From Eubacteriales bacterium (GTDB lineage Bacteria > Bacillota > Clostridia > Peptostreptococcales > Anaerovoracaceae): DNA of 6,475 bases. Positions within the stretch are counted from its first letter, which is position 1, and every line of letters starts with the position of its first letter. The notes below the pieces were generated by a model that made no database searches, had not been told where the DNA came from, and saw only the letters and a program-made list of their open reading frames with translations. A program made the position numbers and the translations under genes. Location of the stretch: the NCBI GenBank assembly GCA_028691625.1, contig JAQUYZ010000101.1, positions 1 to 6,475 on the forward strand, given 5' to 3'. Shown one piece after another: positions 4,637-6,475 of the stretch.

Positions 4637-6199
4637 ATGTATTCACAGGTAAAGAGCGGAACATTATACGGTCTTGCATCGGAGCAGGTGATCGTGGAAA
4701 CCGACCTCTCGCCTGGGCTGCCGGCTTTTACTATCGTCGGACTTCCGGATGCGACCGTTCGTGAAGCAAAGGAAAGGATTCGGGCTGCTATTATTAATTC
4801 CGGATTCAAATTTCCGGCAAAACGGATCACCATCAATTTATCACCGGCGGGGACTAAGAAAGAAGGCACTCATTTTGATCTTCCCATAGCCATAGGAGTG
4901 ATGATCTCAGCCGGCTTCATCAGAAGGGAACGGACTGAGGATCTTGCTTTTTTAGGCGAATTGTCTCTGGATGGCAGCGTGAATCGGATCAACGGAGCTT
5001 TGCCGCTGGTGATCGGGTTAAGGAAACAAGGCGTGGTAAAAATCATTCTGCCGGAGGCAAATGCGGAAGAAGCCTCCGCAATTGATGATGTTCTGATTTA
5101 TCCCGTCAGAAATCTGAGGGAAATTGCAGCCTGTTTTGAGGAAGCGCAGGAGATATCACCATACCAGAAGAGAAACAAAGGACAGTCCGGAAGGATCCGG
5201 GAACAAACGGATTTCAGTGATGTGGCTGGTCAGGAGTCTGTAAAAAGGGCATTGCAGATTGCTGCAGCTGCATCCCACAATGTTCTGCTGATCGGCCCGC
5301 CCGGCGCCGGAAAAACCATGATGGCAAAAAGGATGTCGGGCATTCTTCCTGCCATGACCTATGAAGAGAAGCTGGAGGTAACAAAGATCTACAGCATTGC
5401 GGGAGAATTGTCGGAACAGCGCCCGATGATTACGGTAAGGCCGTTCCGCTCTCCCCATCACACCATTTCGGGTGCGGCACTGATAGGCGGAGGAGGCAGC
5501 CCAAAACCCGGCGAGGTCTCTCTGGCACACTACGGTGTATTATTTCTGGACGAATTGCCTGAGTTCAACCGGTATGTTCTGGAGATGCTCAGACAACCTT
5601 TGGAGGATGAACGGGTTACCATAGCAAGAATCAGAGGTACCACAGCTTTTCCAGCCAAATTCATGCTGCTTGCAAGCATGAATCCGTGTCCCTGTGGATA
5701 TTACAGCGACCCCACTCATGAATGCACCTGCACCCCGACCCAGATACGAAATTATCTGTCGAGGATTTCGGGGCCTCTTCTGGACCGGATCGACATGCAT
5801 ATAGAGATCATGCCCGTTCAGTACAGAGAACTGGCAGAAATGGAAACCATGGACGGAGACGCTTCCGAACCTCTGCCCGTGAGAACTTCTGAGGATATGA
5901 GGCAGGAAGTGGAAGCAGCCAGACAGATTCAGATCGAGCGATACCGGGGGGAAGAAATCTCATATAATTCCCAGTTGACGCCGGGCTTGATGAAAAAATA
6001 CTGTGCGTTGGACAAGGAAACAAAAAAGTTGATGGAAACGGCTTTTCATCAATTGTCTCTCAGTGCGAGAGCACATCATAAAATCATTAAGATGGGAAGA
6101 ACCATCGCAGATATGGAGGGAACGGAGAAGATTGGAGTCAGGCACATTGCAGAGGCGATCCGGTTCCGGAGTCTGGATAAAATGTACAGGGGATTATAA
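4637..6199 (+). CDS. comM: ComM/YifB-type Mg-chelatase-like AAA+ ATPase
   Basis: This 520-aa protein matches the family length (about 505-515). The N-terminal ChlI/Lon-like domain (about 20-165) has GLPDATVREAKERIRAAI at 35-52 and INLSPAGTKKEG at 66-77. The AAA+ module (about 190-390) has Walker A GPPGAGKT at 220-227, Walker B VLFLDELPEF at 301-310 (D305, E306), the SPHHTISGAALIGGG segment at 272-286, and SGPLLDRID (378-386) with R384. CPCG (351-354) and CTC (363-365) place four cysteines as in other members, possibly a metal site. The C-terminal Mg-chelatase domain (about 420-516) has SLSARAHHKIIKMGRTIADMEG (474-495). In naturally transformable bacteria ComM is a hexameric helicase that promotes branch migration during integration; many non-transformable species also keep it. 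AAAGGGG (4623-4629) precedes the start by 7 nt and overlaps the yraN stop. dprA follows after 15 bp. Confidence 0.96.
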   Translation: MYSQVKSGTLYGLASEQVIVETDLSPGLPAFTIVGLPDATVREAKERIRAAIINSGFKFPAKRITINLSPAGTKKEGTHFDLPIAIGVMISAGFIRRERTEDLAFLGELSLDGSVNRINGALPLVIGLRKQGVVKIILPEANAEEASAIDDVLIYPVRNLREIAACFEEAQEISPYQKRNKGQSGRIREQTDFSDVAGQESVKRALQIAAAASHNVLLIGPPGAGKTMMAKRMSGILPAMTYEEKLEVTKIYSIAGELSEQRPMITVRPFRSPHHTISGAALIGGGGSPKPGEVSLAHYGVLFLDELPEFNRYVLEMLRQPLEDERVTIARIRGTTAFPAKFMLLASMNPCPCGYYSDPTHECTCTPTQIRNYLSRISGPLLDRIDMHIEIMPVQYRELAEMETMDGDASEPLPVRTSEDMRQEVEAARQIQIERYRGEEISYNSQLTPGLMKKYCALDKETKKLMETAFHQLSLSARAHHKIIKMGRTIADMEGTEKIGVRHIAEAIRFRSLDKMYRGL

Positions 6200-6214
6200 A
6201 AAGGGGTTTTCGAG

Positions 6215-6475
6215 ATGGGTTTCAAATATGAAAAAATCAAATCGGCACAGATTAAGAAAGTACAGATCGGGGAAAAGGATTATCCGGAGTTGTTGAATTA
6301 CATTGGCAATCCTCCGGAAATGCTTTATTATATAGGTGATATCACCATGGCAAGCAGACCGTCCATCGCAATAGTGGGAGCAAGAAAGGCTACCGCTTAC
6401 GGGAAATGGGCTGCCTACGGCTTTGCGAAGAAACTGTCTGAGTATGGAATCTGCGTTGTGAGCGGAATGGCGTAT
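6215..6475 (+). CDS. dprA: DprA/Smf, DNA-processing protein (N-terminal 87 residues; cut by window edge)
   Basis: The frame from the ATG at 6215 is open to the window end. Family features appear in order: VQIGEKDYPELLNYIGNPP (16-34), LYYIGD (37-42), IAIVGARKATAYG (51-63), the first strand and glycine turn of the DprA Rossmann-like fold, and VVSGMA (81-86), the start of the SGMAxGID signature. DprA binds incoming single-stranded DNA and loads RecA during transformation. The Shine-Dalgarno AAGGGG (6201-6206) is 8 nt upstream. The in-frame comM stop TAA at 6197-6199 bars any longer form, and no alternative start exists between. Only about 16 residues precede the conserved core, whereas well-studied DprA proteins carry about 65-75 residues there, forming a SAM-like helical domain. 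That domain is therefore missing. The C-terminal part is outside the window. Confidence 0.92.
   Translation, partial: MGFKYEKIKSAQIKKVQIGEKDYPELLNYIGNPPEMLYYIGDITMASRPSIAIVGARKATAYGKWAAYGFAKKLSEYGICVVSGMAY

Noticed and set aside
5156..5530. 124-codon minus-strand frame inside comM
   Set aside because: It is antisense to the Walker A region of ComM with no independent signals.

Overview
The window reads as an ordinary chromosomal segment of a Bacillota, most likely a clostridial anaerobe. The evidence is moderate GC with AT-rich promoters, purine-rich Shine-Dalgarno sites before almost every gene, sigma-A-type promoters, and the yraN-comM-dprA gene order typical of Clostridia. I cannot name a genus from sequence alone. 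There is no sign of phage, insertion sequence, CRISPR array, tRNA or rRNA.

Left block (1-3128, minus strand): a potassium-uptake operon read trkA -> trkH -> second trkH. trkA (3128-1764) encodes the cytosolic nucleotide-binding gating subunit with two RCK units. A full-length TrkH channel (1722-259) follows. Nine bases after its stop a second TrkH paralogue starts (249) and runs off the left edge. Over the 83 residues visible, the two copies align without gaps at about 41% identity (counted by eye).

Centre: a 222-bp intergenic region (3129-3350) holds divergent promoters for the trk operon and for a 196-aa metallo-beta-lactamase-fold hydrolase (3351-3941, plus). Small palindromes overlap both promoters. 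Converging on the hydrolase from the right is a 43-codon gene on the minus strand (4091-3960) with a strong Shine-Dalgarno site. Its product is unrecognised and is predicted to be a single beta-alpha-beta unit.

Right block (4219-6475, plus strand): a near-consensus extended -10 promoter drives yraN (UPF0102, PD-(D/E)XK-like), comM (YifB-type Mg-chelatase-like AAA+ ATPase) and dprA (RecA loader in transformation, cut by the right edge). They are spaced 12 and 15 bp apart, so one transcript is likely. The DprA start is pinned by the comM stop codon, so the protein appears to lack the usual N-terminal SAM-like domain.

I did not find a clearly new system. The items most worth a second look are the 43-aa protein, the tandem unequal TrkH pair sharing one TrkA, the short DprA, and the dyad symmetry between the divergent promoters.
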